Positions 46,283 to 56,689 of a DNA stretch of 64,000 nucleotides are shown here, in pieces. Every line of letters begins with the position of its first letter. The first letter of the stretch is position 1. The stretch is from Daphnia pulex. Its lineage: Eukaryota; Arthropoda; Branchiopoda; Diplostraca; Daphniidae. The notes under the pieces were generated by a model that was not told the DNA's origin, searched no databases, and was given only the letters and a program-made list of their open reading frames with translations. The translations under genes and the position numbers were made by a program. The stretch covers positions 4,588,001-4,652,000 of the forward strand of contig NC_060024.1 in NCBI RefSeq assembly GCF_021134715.1. The letters run 5' to 3'.

Positions 46283-47650
46283 TTATGATTTATTTTTATT
46301 TTTATAGATATAACTACAGACAAGAAGGCTAATACAAAGAAGGGCCAAGAACAAGAAGCACAATGTTTTCTGCCAGTGCTCATTGAGAAATGTGTTTTCA
46401 CTAAGATCTGGTATCCAACTGGGGTCAAACGGTTGGCACTTGTTTTTTTCGCCCCATTCAGAATCTAGGTCTTTATACGATTTTAACTCTCCGTCTTTTT
46501 GCTCGTGCAGTTTTTGACACAGGTCACAAAATCCATGGTGCGTCGTGTCTTCAATGCTGTACTCCACGCGATAGTAATCCTTCCACCAGAAATACTCGTT
46601 GTAAAGCGTCTCGTTTGCATCGAGTAATTTGAGATAAGCGGCCAATTCTTTTGGTTGGAATTTCCTGGCGTCGATGTACGAATGAGGCGGTGCGTGTTGA
46701 GTGTAATCGGCTCCTCCGTAGACCACCGGAACGATGTCGTGTCCCATAATTTTGAAAAACTTTTCAGTGACGTAATCTGGGCAAATGGCATTTTCGAAAG
46801 ACAAGTAGAATTTGTAGGTCGACTCCAACATGTCATAGCATTGGGGATTGGAGATATGCAATGGGTGTTTTGCACAAGTCAAGTATTAGCCACATTGACC
46901 GAAAATATCGACGTCGATGTATTTGCTCAGCTCTTTGACGTACGTTTCTCGTTGGCTGTGTGTATCACAATGGGAAGCCATCCAGGCAACTAGTTTGGTT
47001 TTATTGCGTACGTTTTCTGGCGGCGAACTAAGGCGAGCTTTCTTCTTAAACGGCTTATCTCTTCCGGTTTGCTAGGAGCGTTTTCTTTTGGAATAATCCG
47101 ACCGTAGAGTAAGCGAATATCAGAGTCTATTCTGTACGTCATTGACCAATTGAAAAAATTAGCTAATCGAGTCATGTTTTAATACGATTGGAACGCTGGG
47201 GGAGCTTCTTGTGAAGCGAAGACGATTCGTTGACTTTGATTTCGTTTGATTGCAAACTCGGGCATCTTCGGTTGATCGGCCGACACGAATTCGTTATTAA
47301 ACAAGACGACGATTGCGTCGTAATATTCGAGCGGACGATCCCATCGGTTGTCGACTATCTCACGTCGAGTGTAAGTGCAATTCTTTTCGACGAACACGTC
47401 TTTGCCCGTACCAAAGGATGTCACTTCCACTCGGCCTTTTTGGGACTTTAGCGTGCCTCCGGAAGCGTTCCACAATAAAATGCTTTTCGTTTCGTTCTGC
47501 TGCTGAATGTATTGTTCCCATTGTACTTGTATTTTGAATGGTGGTGGTGCCGTTACGCGTAACAAATTGTACCAAATCGAACAACCCACTAGAGTAACAA
47601 AAGCGGCAATTGTAACTAATGAACGCGTTTTGCGTTTGAACCACTGCATG
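46283..47650 (-). pseudogene. Alpha-1,3-fucosyltransferase (GT10), broken
   Basis: Golgi type II enzyme that would add fucose from GDP-fucose to N-glycan GlcNAc. From 47,649 it has a short cytosolic start and a signal anchor ('LVTIAAFVTLVGCSIWYNLL'), then 'ILLWNASGG', 'DRPLEYYDAIVVLFNNEFV' and 'QRIVFASQEAPPAFQSY'. An in-frame TAA follows (47,179-47,181), then 'MTRLANFFNWSMTYRIDSDI'. A one-base insertion near 47,040 shifts the frame. The new frame reads 'KTKLVAWMASHCDTHSQRET', 'VDIFGQCG', a TAA, 'CAKHPLHI', and the GT10 signature 'LSFENAICPDYVTEKFFK', then 'PVVYGGADYTQHAPPHSYID'. So there are two stops and one frame shift, with all motifs otherwise well kept: a young pseudogene. It is intronless. 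The C-terminus ends in a second hydrophobic segment ('TLCFLFLALLCISLLVCSYI'), unusual for this enzyme class. It lies inside the MULE-like element and is probably captured host sequence. Confidence 0.85.
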
Positions 47651-47699
47651 TCCGTGCACTTGAACCTCCCGAACAAGGCACTCTAAAAGCGACATCACA

Positions 47700-48121
47700 A
47701 AAGTCGAGCCAGTTATTTTAAACTTTGGTAATCAGCGTTGGTTTTTATCAATGTTCTTCAGACTTGATAATTTTTTTGTTTTAAGTTGTTGACATACTGT
47801 ATTGTTTGATTTTCAGACAAACAGATATTGAAACCCCTTGTTATCTTGAGTGTTCAGGTAACGTGAACTATTCGAGCTTGCGACACTTTGGCCTTGTCGG
47901 TCGCCCCACAAATGGGAACTGTTTGTCATTCAGTCCCCGCTTCTCGCCATAGACCTTGTCTTATCTGTCGAAACCTGATGTTTTTCTTTGCGCATTTTGT
48001 GTCCGAACCACTGCATGGTGGTTTGGCGTCCACTTGAATCTTACGGACTGATGGAGGAAAGGACAAAGTAAGGAGGAAAGACACAACAGGAAAGACACAC
48101 AGTGTTGAGTGTCTTAAAAAG
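47700..48121. other. Spacer upstream of the fucosyltransferase copy
   Basis: May hold remnants of the captured gene's promoter. A short repeat of 'ttgaacctcc/ccactgcatg.tg' near 48,008-48,040 echoes 47,640-47,670, which suggests a third scrap of the gene's 5' end. Nothing else is seen. Confidence 0.4.
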
Positions 48122-48396
48122 AACAAAAAAATAGCAAAATTTGTTGTAAGATTGATCGCTTCTAGCTTCTGTTTATTTTATTGAAATAAAGAGCACAAAC
48201 TCTGCAGAGTATGAGTCTTGTGACAAGGAAAGTATTCTTGATTTTAGGAACAGGGTTTAACTTTAACTAGATGGTTGTTTAAAGAGAAAATATGCTTGAT
48301 TAAAACGGACAAGATAATTTAAAAAAAGGAGGGAGATTGGAATTGAATGCTGAGAAAGAGTGAACAAATCAGACTATAGCAATATGAGCAGAGCAG

Positions 48397-48591
48397 TTAC
48401 ACGAATGTGAAGCCAGCAACAAGCAGTTCAATGGGGTCGATACATACTTCAGTCAATTCTTGTTTGGTAATAAAAACGAAGACAACAGTGCGCGTCTTTA
48501 GCAGGACGAAGTTGGGGGTGATGGGGTCATCAATCCTTGTAGAAGGAATCATTGCTGATCCAGTGAGGAACACAAACAATTTAGATAACAC
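48397..48591 (-). pseudogene. Duplicated HECT C-terminal exon piece lacking the catalytic cysteine
   Basis: Diverged copy of the end of exon 8: 'LFVFLTGSAMIPSTRIDDPI' and 'FITKQELTEVCIDPIELLVA', ending 'GFTFV' and a stop as in the main copy. The segment with 'RTCPEFAELLFPVY' that holds the HECT catalytic Cys is deleted. It lies about 210 bp downstream of the main stop. It could act as an alternative last exon, but no clear acceptor is visible, so I treat it as a broken duplicate. Confidence 0.7.
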
Positions 48592-48799
48592 ATAAAATTA
48601 GGTTGGCCATTCAGCAAACCAGACAAGGTTATCAATGAAACTAGATCGTTGTTTTAAGAGAAAACACAATCGATGAAAAAAAAACATTAAAAAGGATAAC
48701 GGACAATTTTTTTAAAAAAAGGGAGAAGAGTGGAACGGAATGTAGATGAAAAGGGAACAAATCAGGACTTAAGCAAGATGAGTGATTCCAAATAAGCTG

Positions 48800-51700
48800 T
48801 CACACGAATGTGAAGCCAGCATCTAGCTGTTGAATAGCGTCGATCCATACTTCAGTCAACTCTTCTTTAGTGACATAAACAGGGAAGAGGAGTTCCGCGA
48901 ATTCGGGACATGTCCGGACCACCGGGCGCCTCTTTTCATTTTCTTGCAGCTGGACGAATTTCACTAAAATTAGGTAATCCAATGAAGAAGGAATCATTGC
49001 TGATCCAGTGAGGAACATCAACACTTTAGACAACACATCCGGTGAGGTTAGCCATTCAGCAAACCACTGTCTGCTCTCCCTTTCTGCACGTTTGATTGCT
49101 GTGTTTTTAGTTTTGGACATTTCAGACCAATCCAGAATCTCCATAACGTGCTCGGGAGTTAAGGGACGACAATTAAACAACGATACACACTCCAGGTCTG
49201 ACAAAATCTAAATACGACCACAAATGTAGACCACAAATTTAGAATCGAGATTTTGTATTAAAAATACCTGGTCAGCTGCATGCTGTGAGACCAAACCAGC
49301 AATATAAGGGTGTTGTTCGGCACCGGGTTTCTGGATCGCTACCAAACGGTTGTAGACTGGTAACATCCACCACGGACAAAGAGAAGTTTGCACAATAGCA
49401 AGACCTGATGGAAAAAATGGCCATCATTGAAACATTTTTACCGAACGTGAGTTAATTTCAAAATTACCAGATATTTGACCAGCGGCAAACATTTCGCTAT
49501 TCCAATCTTCTTGGGAAAAAAGAAAATGCTCTGAATCACTTGTGCCATCGTGCGAAAGGACAGACAATCTTGTATAGACCAATTTTTCAAGCAGCGTTGA
49601 CAAGAGATCTTTTAAAGGGCCAACCCCTATTCCCAGTTCCTGACTAAGCGATCCATTCTCATTTCGATTTTGGAAAGTAACTCCAATGAATTTATTCTTG
49701 TTTCTCCTGAAGTCTCCAGTTTTCATTAGGGCCAGGAAATCATGGATCAAATATTCCCCTCTTCTTACTCGAACTGAATTTACTCCCATTTCCATGACTG
49801 CCTTTCTATGTTCTTCCAGCTTTGCAATCGCTATTTGAAAAATGAGAAAATTTATTTATTGCTTATGAGAATGTTTTAAAACTTTAAATCACCCGAAGGA
49901 GTTGGAGGATCGGTTGGAACGTGACCCACAGATACGATCTCTGTAAACATCTTGGTTAATGGTGGTGTGCAAGGCAGTGGTGGTAATCTTCTTTCCACCG
50001 CCAAAAGGCAGTGAAGTCTACGCTCCTCTTGTGACGCAGTTCGTGTTGCAGCATGCTCCGGAACTTTATGAGCCATGGTCACTTGTGTGATGACGTTTTC
50101 ATGGTCAACGAAGTCAATGGGAAAAGGAGCACATGATGAATTAAGAAGGAATTCGTCTGATTCTTCATCGAAAATCTCCAGGGATTCATTTCGACGTTGA
50201 CAACCAAGTTGATGTAGTTGGTAGCTGTCGACAGAATTCGATAAAGTTTGAAAACAATGCGCACACCGTTGTCCACCCGATTCCAACTTCAAAGGTTTTA
50301 TTGAGGTGCACCACAGTAAGCCGCTTTCCTATTTTCCCACATAAGTATAAATAAAAATGAATAAAAGTGAGTTTTAATTATTTTACACCTTTTGAAGTTC
50401 TTCAGTGCTTAAATTTCTAAGAGAGGTCAATCTACTTCCATTGCTGACAGCTCTTTGGGCCACAAAGTCCTCTAGGAAAACATCGCCATACGCACTGAAA
50501 ATGTTGCAAGTTAAATTTGAATATCTTAATTATTTAATTATTTAAATTACTTCAAAATTGCGTTTTTGTGTTGCGTTTCGTTATGATCAAGGTGAAAAGT
50601 TACAACTCTCTGAGCAACAAACATGTCACACAAGTCCGCCTTTTCTCCTGTAGTGGCTGTACTTCCGAACCAGCCGAAGTGTGGGAACACAAATACATGT
50701 AATGTAAATGTGGATGTGTTTATGCATCCTAAATTAAATTTTAGAGAAGACCTGAGTTGATAATTCCAAGAAAAAAAAATTTTAAAGCCCCATACTTTTC
50801 TTAACTGTAGGAACACTTTTCACTTCAATGGTTCTCCCTTCTAATGGTATAAGAAAAGGTTAATCTCTTGCATCATGCAAAATTGCAACTTCGGAATCCT
50901 CCGACTCGTACTCCATGCCTTGATATCTTCGTAGACATACAAGTTGATGTTTTTTGAAGCTGTCTATAGAATTTGCTATAGTTTTAAAACAATTTGCACA
51001 TCGTTGGTTATTCAAGAATTTGTTCCCTTTGAAATTTAAAGGTGTTGTGGAGGTACACCACAACAGCCCAACTCCCTGTAATTTCAGACGATAGAACATT
51101 TAATTGGATAGAAATGATAGATTTTAATAATTTCACACCTTCTTAAGTTCATCAGTACTCAAATCAAGAAGAGATAACAGTCTTCTTCCATTGCGGTTAG
51201 CTCTTTGGGCCACAAAGTCCTGTAGGGAAATATCAGCATACATACTGCAAAATTTTTCTAGTTAAATTGAGTTATTAACAATTTCGTTATTTAAATTACT
51301 TTAAAATGGCTGTTTTGTGTTCCGCTTCACTGTGTTCAACACAGAAGGTGACAACTCTCTGAGCAACAAAAATGTCAGCAATATCGGACTTCTCAACAGG
51401 TGTAGCTCTGGTTCCCAGCCAGCCCAGGTGAGGTAACACAAATACATGTAATGTAAATGTGTTTATGCATCCTAAATTTAATTTTAGAGAAGAATTTAGT
51501 TGATAATTCTAAGCATAAAAATTTGAAAGCCACATACGTTTCTTAACTATGGGAACGTTTCTGCTTTCAATAGTTCTCAGCTTTCGTTTGAAACCATTTA
51601 AGGCAGGAAAATTTGTGGCTCTGTTAGCAGATTTTGGATTCAATGCTGAATGACCAGAGGATGAGGTGGTTGTAAAATGTGCAGCAACATTATCAAATTT

Positions 51701-52012
51701 GGTTGTCATCGGTGAAGGACAAGGAGGTTCCAAGACTGAGACCAAAGATGGTTTACTTTCTTGCGATTCAGTTAAGTTTCCCTTCAACTGACTATCGTCA
51801 CCTAGAGGTAATGAAAACACAAATTAGATATATGTATGATCACAATTTATTTAAAAAAAAAAAGCATTACCAGGGCCACGCGCTTTTGCTTTTAACTGTC
51901 CGAGAAACGATATTAATTCTTTGGGAACCTTTCCCATCTCAATACAATCCTGTTTGTACCGTTTGTACAACTGAAGGTACATTGTGAATTCATCTACGTC
52001 GTTGCAAGACAT
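48800..52012 (-). CDS. Zinc-finger HECT-domain ubiquitin-ligase-like protein of the transposon
   Basis: Exons (minus): 52,012-51,871; 51,801-51,538; 50,728-50,551; 50,495-50,390; 50,328-49,893; 49,830-49,468; 49,404-49,268; 49,207-48,800. Exons 3-5 also exist as an upstream tandem copy (separate entry). All junctions are GT-AG and phase-consistent. The N-terminal region has no known fold. Exon 5 holds a C-x2-C…H-x4-C finger ('CAHCFQTLSNSVDSYQLHQL' then G-C), similar in spacing to UBZ-type ubiquitin-binding fingers. Exon 6 is the HECT N-lobe ('VRVRRGEYLIHDFLALMKTG'), and exon 7 continues it ('GLAIVQTSLCPWWMLPVYNR'). Exon 8 is the C-lobe with 'VLMFLTGSAMIPS', the catalytic loop 'RRPVVRTCPEFAELLFPVY' and the tail 'GFTFV'. 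In HECT ligases that Cys takes ubiquitin from E2. HECT genes of the G2E3-like type are known in some animal transposons. Its role in transposition is unknown. Confidence 0.8.
50860..51471 (-). pseudogene. Upstream tandem duplicate of HECT-gene exons 3-5
   Basis: Exon-like blocks 51,471-51,300, 51,244-51,139 and 51,075-50,860 repeat exons 3-5 at about 60-70% by eye, with splice sites conserved. The zinc finger is kept in altered form: 'CANCFKTIANSIDSFKKHQL' then V-C. This copy of exon 5 runs into a stop at 50,860. It is followed directly by a copy of the end of exon 2 ('SVPTVKKS'), which marks the duplication joint near 50,850. If this set is used, the protein ends before the HECT domain; if it is skipped, the full HECT protein is made. 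The arrangement offers two alternative isoforms, but no transcript evidence is available. Confidence 0.7.
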
Positions 52013-52329
52013 TTTTGTTTGGAAAAATAAAAATAAATCAGTAATGGCTGATAGGACCACACGAGGCAAGTTCTTGTGGGAAAAGATCTTCTGAAACCAC
52101 CATGGCAACAGATTTGCCAGAGCAACAAAGGCAACAACCACGACCGATAGAGATGGCCATCCTATCGCTAGATGGCATTCGCCAACCTATCGCTAGATGG
52201 CAGCATTAAGTACACCAGGCTCTAAGAGGATATTTTTGAAAATCGAAAATCTCGAATCGAAATTTAAAAAATAAATTTAACATTTAACACTCATAGTGTT
52301 ATCGAAGACAATAGAACAAACATTTCTTT

Positions 52330-52622
52330 TTTAACTTTTAAATTAAGGAGACACTAGAACTAGCTTATAGGACACTAGAACTAAACAGTATTTAAAACTA
52401 TGTTAAAACTTTGACAATTTGGAATTAAAAAATTTAATTTGGATTTTGTAAATTTTATAACGTTAAAATTTAAAATGTCTTCGAAGACGCTAGAACTAGA
52501 AGTAGAGACACTAGACCTAGCTAAATTTTAAAATGTAAATTTTTGACGACACTAGAACTGACTTATGTTTATGTTCTATTGTAAAGTTCTAGTGTCTACA
52601 TGTTAAAAGGACTAGTGTCTAT
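52330..52622. promoter_or_regulatory. Right subterminal motif array (GACACTAGAACT)
   Basis: Reverse-complement counterpart of the left array. Copies of gacactaga(a/c)ct-like cores occur near 52,350, 52,370, 52,489, 52,508, 52,549, 52,586 and 52,612. Likely transposase-binding sites. Confidence 0.6.
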
Positions 52623-52643
52623 GTGGTTCATTGTCGCTTTCCC

Positions 52644-52651
52644 ATTACCAG
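52644..52651 (+). repeat. Right candidate target-site duplication ATTACCAG
   Basis: Partner of 38,367-38,374. Confidence 0.6.
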
Positions 52652-53500
52652 ACAAGTAAAAAGTATGCTAGTCACTGTTGAACTAGCTTGAAGTATATTT
52701 TTAAATATATTTTACCTAAAATACACCATACTTTCAATTATCAAGCATCCGCCTACCTTACAAAAAGACAAGAAAATATGCCAACTTATACTTAGTTCTG
52801 GATTGCTTGCCGCTCGCTTTGCTTTAAGTTTTAAACATCAAGTTTTGTACTTCGAAGCATTGCAAGTATGGGCGTTGCTAGAGTTCCGTCTCTCTTTTTT
52901 ATCAGAATCGAGTTCAACTTTCCGCAAGGTTTTTCCATACTTGTGAAGCTTTAACCTAGTACCGCGCAACCTTGTTACAAGTTTATTTTTTTGGACAAGC
53001 TAACCGTCGCGTACGGGTGATGAAATTTTGGGATGGCTATTTTATAAGTAGTGGCTCTCCACCTACCTCAATCATCATACGTTTTGTATTAACCTACGAA
53101 TACGAACTCAAAAACGGAATACGAACTAAAAAAAACGGGAATGAATACTCAACCAATGCGAAAACTTCCCGGAACGAAAAAAGAATTTCCTTTAGTCAAA
53201 TCCAAAATCGACAATAAGAGACCGGTCAAATTGGTAAAACCAACAGTCAATGCGACCAAACCAATGACTTTGAATCCGGATAAAATCCATTTAGTACCAG
53301 CTAATTTCACCATGGCTGATGGGGCCCCACAAATGCCCAAAATTGGATTCCGTTTTCAAGGATTTGGCTCGACCTCAATCACGGCAGCCATTCCCCAATC
53401 CCAGACTATCCGTCCATTACCAACTCATTTGGACAAAAAGATCCATCCACGTGATTGGACTTTTTCCCCGAAACCTGAATTGACAATCGCTGCTAAAAAG
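52652..53500. other. Right flank of the transposon with one open frame
   Basis: A plus frame at 53,141-53,548 (basic, Pro/Lys-rich: 'KRPVKLVKPTVNATKPMTLN') has no recognised domain, and its end overlaps the antisense TTC30 pseudogene. It could be an exon of an unknown gene or chance. Confidence 0.35.
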
Positions 53501-53519
53501 ACTGAAAAGATTTTTCTGC

Positions 53520-54490
53520 TCCTCTTCTTTCTCCAGTTTTCTCAATAGTTCTTCAGCTTCCTCATTTTGGGACGTAACCAAGTAGCAAACGCAAAGATTT
53601 GCAAGCACCACCGCACTGACGTCCAAAATCTTCACACGACACAAAACTTGCGGTAAATAAAAGAAAAGCTAAATTTCAAAATCATGCTAACCGTACGTTG
53701 TCGTAGTTCTGTTTCACGAGTGGCTCATAGAAACTAGTGGCCTCTCAAAACTTGTTTTCTTGCATAAACAAAGTATGGGCGACGTTCAAACGCCACACAT
53801 CAGCATCTCCACAGAGTTCAGCAGACTGGCGGAAAAGTTTCTCTACTTGAACGTAGTTTTCTCGATCCCAGTAAATCTTAGCTTGATTCATTAAAACGGG
53901 CAGGTAACTACAACAAAATTTCATTAATACAAATCAGAATTATGAATAAAGACGGATCAAGATTATTTCATTTCCAATGCTTGCTCATGCGCAAGCCCAG
54001 CAGCACTGATAGCGTGAGAATGCTATTGTCTCCGAGCTTCTTTCAAGTTGGTCCCCGTCCGCCGAACTGTCTCTCCGTAACGAACGCAAAGGGCATCAAA
54101 CTTGGCAAAAGCTTCTTCCGGCGATTTTTGCTGAATGATGAGCGCCTCTAGGAAATCGAACACATACTTCATACAAAAATAGAAAGGTAAAATCACGGTA
54201 AATTATAAGAGGTTTAACAATCGCTTACGGGACTGAGATGCTTATAGGTTAAATCCGCATGTTCCGCCATCAGATCGGCAGCCAAGTCGAAATATTCGTA
54301 TTTACAATACAGAAGAAGTAGATTGGCGAAAGTTTCAGGCGGACAGACTAACGGTCCGACACTCGTCAATCTCGCCTCGGGGTTTTCAAGTTGCTGCTGC
54401 TGTTGGGCTACTTGTTGTAGGAGAAGGAATTGAAGTTTGTCAAAACTTTCACTTGGGTTGGCATCCGCGCGGCTGCTTCGTCCATTAATT
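53520..54490 (-). pseudogene. TTC30/IFT70-like pseudogene (intraflagellar transport)
   Basis: Tetratricopeptide protein of the IFT-B complex that carries tubulin-modifying cargo in cilia. Four exon-like blocks on the minus strand: 54,490-54,229 ('PPETFANLLLLYCKYEYFDL', 'MAEHADLTYKHLSP'); 54,166-53,965 ('YVFDFLEALIIQQKSPEEAF', 'KFDALCVRYGETVRR'); 53,906-53,692 ('LPVLMNQAKIYWDRENYVQV', 'WRLNVAHTLFMQENKF'); and 53,644-53,520 ('SAVVLANLCVCYLVTSQNEE'). These follow TTC30 in order. A TAG after 'EARRQ' (about 54,017) and a TGA after 'QENKF' (about 53,746) interrupt it, and the N- and C-terminal TPRs are missing. Introns are retained, so it arose by DNA duplication, not retroposition. Confidence 0.75.
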
Positions 54491-54543
54491 AATCGATTGA
54501 TTGTATTATTTCAAAACACGTCATATTATAAGACGTACATGGA

Positions 54544-56367
54544 TTATTCAATTTCAGCAGAATCAATTAAAAATTGCTCGAAACCTTTGATGAATTTTCT
54601 GTAATTGAGTTGGTCACCTTTCCTTGCTCCATTAGCAGCAGCAGGAGTTCCTTTTGGGCTGACGCAATAACGTTCCAGAAGAAGTAGCAATCCATAGGCG
54701 GCAGGGTAGTTACGATCGAACACGTAATAAATGCTGAGAAGTTTCAACATTGCTTGCCAAATAGTTTGAACACTGATGTTCATGTAGTTTTTGGCCTCCC
54801 CATTAACTATTAACATGGAATGAAGGTTTTTCTTATCAAACTGCATGAAAAATACCGCGCTGGTGTTCAACCCTGAATAATTAACCATGATTGGGTTACC
54901 TTTCTGAAAAATACAAAAAAATAAATTAGCAATTTTCTTTGCTTTATTGTATGTATAAATAATCTATTTTAACATACCAATTCAACAGATAGTAAAGCCG
55001 GCATACCCTTCGCCCCCTGCTTCGATGAACACAGGTTGTTGATCTCCGTAAGGCACGAAATTGCCTCTTGCTCATCTCTTTCTTCAAACTTTTTTCCTTT
55101 ATCCGAAAGGATGTAACCCCTGAGATGATTGATTAGTGTCTCAAAAGTTGACTTGAAAGCTGTTTCGTCGTTCACTGCCGGCATATGAAGAAAATCAGCA
55201 TAAACCTATTAGTAAGATGGCAAAACTAGTAATTTAAATAAAGAAATGCCACTGTACAATATAAATTAAATTGTGATTACTTTGTCAAATTTTTTATAGT
55301 AAGGGATTGTTGCCAATAACTCTGCAGTTGTTTTTTTCTTGTTCCCATTGACTAAAGAACGACGCAAATGGGAATCGTCGATAGTTCCAGGAATGCTAGT
55401 GTCAAAGGCTCCATCAGCTTCAGCCGCATGATTGTTACTGCCAGTTGCGTCTTGCGCGTCAAGGCTTGCAGCAACCAAGAGAACAGATTCTTTCGATTTC
55501 TCGAGATTTCTCTTCAGTTTTCTCGATTTCTTTGTCTTAGTGTATGCTTCTTGGCTCTGCAATTTCTTGACAATTTGATCTTTCACCGTTTTCTATGTAG
55601 AAAAATACTATATAGCATATATGCTGTAAAAAAACCAAATAATTTGAATTATATAACAGTATAATTACGTATACACAAGAAACACCAACACCTTTGTTTT
55701 TAAGACACTCATATTTGTCTACGATCATTTGAGCGTATTTTGTATAGAGAGTTGGTTTACGGCCGACTGGGTGTGTTTTCTGAACATGCATTGCACAAAC
55801 ATAAAAAAATTGTTTGATGTGCAATGTCAGTTGACCTCTTTGGATAGCTTTGGTGAGAACTTGGTTGATTTCCCAGGGTTCACTCCCCTCAGAAGGAAGG
55901 AAAATTGGGGCCTCTTCATAAAGAAAAAGAAAATTAGTTAAAGGAAATAAGATAATATTTCAAGAATTACCAACTGGAACATCACTTTGTGATGGGAGCT
56001 GTCGTGAGAGGTTTAACTTCTCAACTGGCACACTTTCTGTAGCGAGATGATTCAGCTCTGCTTCTGGATGTCGGACTACTTGTGGTCCACACACTCTGAT
56101 AAATGTTATAAAATAATGAAATGTTATGCAAAAGGCAAAAATTACGAGACACAAAAGCATGCAATTGGTATGTATATAATTACCTCCCATCAACTGATCA
56201 ATAATAGCTGAAGCCGTTGTGTTCTGCAGTAAATCAACACCAGCCTTTACTGCTGTAAATTGTGATGTTAGCTTTCTTGCTTTCTTAATTGGAGGAGGCC
56301 TAATCTTTTGTCTACTTGAGAACTTGAGATACACCCTACAAAACTTCTTTCCCCTTCTCTTCAGCAC
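54544..56367 (-). CDS. Multi-exon gene of unknown function, apparently intact
   Basis: Six minus-strand exons with GT-AG edges: about 56,367-56,184 ('KIRPPPIKKARKL'); 56,095-55,971 ('VVRHPEAELNHLATESVPVE'); about 55,912-55,692 ('HIKQFFYVCAMHVQKTHPVG', 'LYTKYAQMIVDKYECL'); about 55,593-55,281 (a Lys-rich start, then 'ELLATIPYYKKFDK'); about 55,211-54,980 ('VYADFLHMPAVNDETAFKST'); and 54,900-54,544 ('MVNYSGLNTSAVFFMQFDKK', 'LLSIYYVFDRNYPAAYGLLL', stop). All are open and join in frame. The layout resembles an uncharacterised animal family (sometimes labelled SAMD3-like) in which an N-terminal nucleic-acid-binding-like segment ('YP.L…K.VK..I.K') precedes a conserved C-terminal domain. That is from memory and uncertain. 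The first exon with the start codon is not found. Confidence 0.6.
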
Positions 56368-56689
56368 AAGTAAGAAGTCCTTATCTTATTTTTCATAATC
56401 CTGAATTATAATTCAGATGAATGAAAAGAAATTACCAGAGGGGAAACAGTACCGAAGATGGGATAAATATGAAACGTTGGATGAGCTCATTTTGGGAGAG
56501 AATTTCGACTAATCGTTTGTGTGCTAGGTCGTGGTCTCTACCGTTCCAAAACCATCAATAATTTAATCAGTTACTACTTTGAAAATGAATTTCCCTAGCT
56601 TAGAACAGCTAAATTCTGAACGAGTTATTCAACAAGTTGACAGTCCAGTCTGCCAAAACTCGCTAATCTTATGTCGATCATCTTGACCC

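Larger units (their letters stand above)
38375..52643. mobile_element. 14.3-kb MULE-like DNA transposon with gene-bearing terminal inverted repeats and cargo
   Basis: The element is bounded by candidate 8-bp duplications and by inverted arms (38,375-40,583 and 48,122-52,643) that match base for base over long stretches. Order: left arm with a truncated HECT-type gene (plus); intact nine-exon MULE transposase (plus, 40,916-43,233); Ser/Tyr-repeat ORF (minus); two alpha-1,3-fucosyltransferase copies (minus); right arm with the long HECT-type gene (minus). Subterminal arrays of AGTTCTAGTGTC-like motifs occur in both arms. A MULE transposase between long inverted repeats, with an 8-9-bp duplication, is the expected layout of Mutator-like elements. 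The fucosyltransferase genes look like captured host DNA. An alternative is a MULE inserted into an unrelated large inverted duplication, but the duplication-like 8-mers at the outer edges favour one mobile unit. Confidence 0.7.
48122..52643 (-). repeat. Right terminal inverted arm (4.5 kb)
   Basis: Inverted partner of 38,375-40,583. It is longer because it keeps HECT exons 6-8 (48,800-49,830), a duplicated last-exon piece (48,397-48,591) and a tandem duplication of exons 3-5 (about 50,390-51,480). Outermost 23 bp are poorly matched to the left end; everything from 'agacactag' inward matches closely. Confidence 0.9.

Noticed and set aside
53141..53548. 135-codon plus frame as a gene
   Set aside because: No domain; its 3' end is antisense to the TTC30 exon; listed only as an unexplained open frame.
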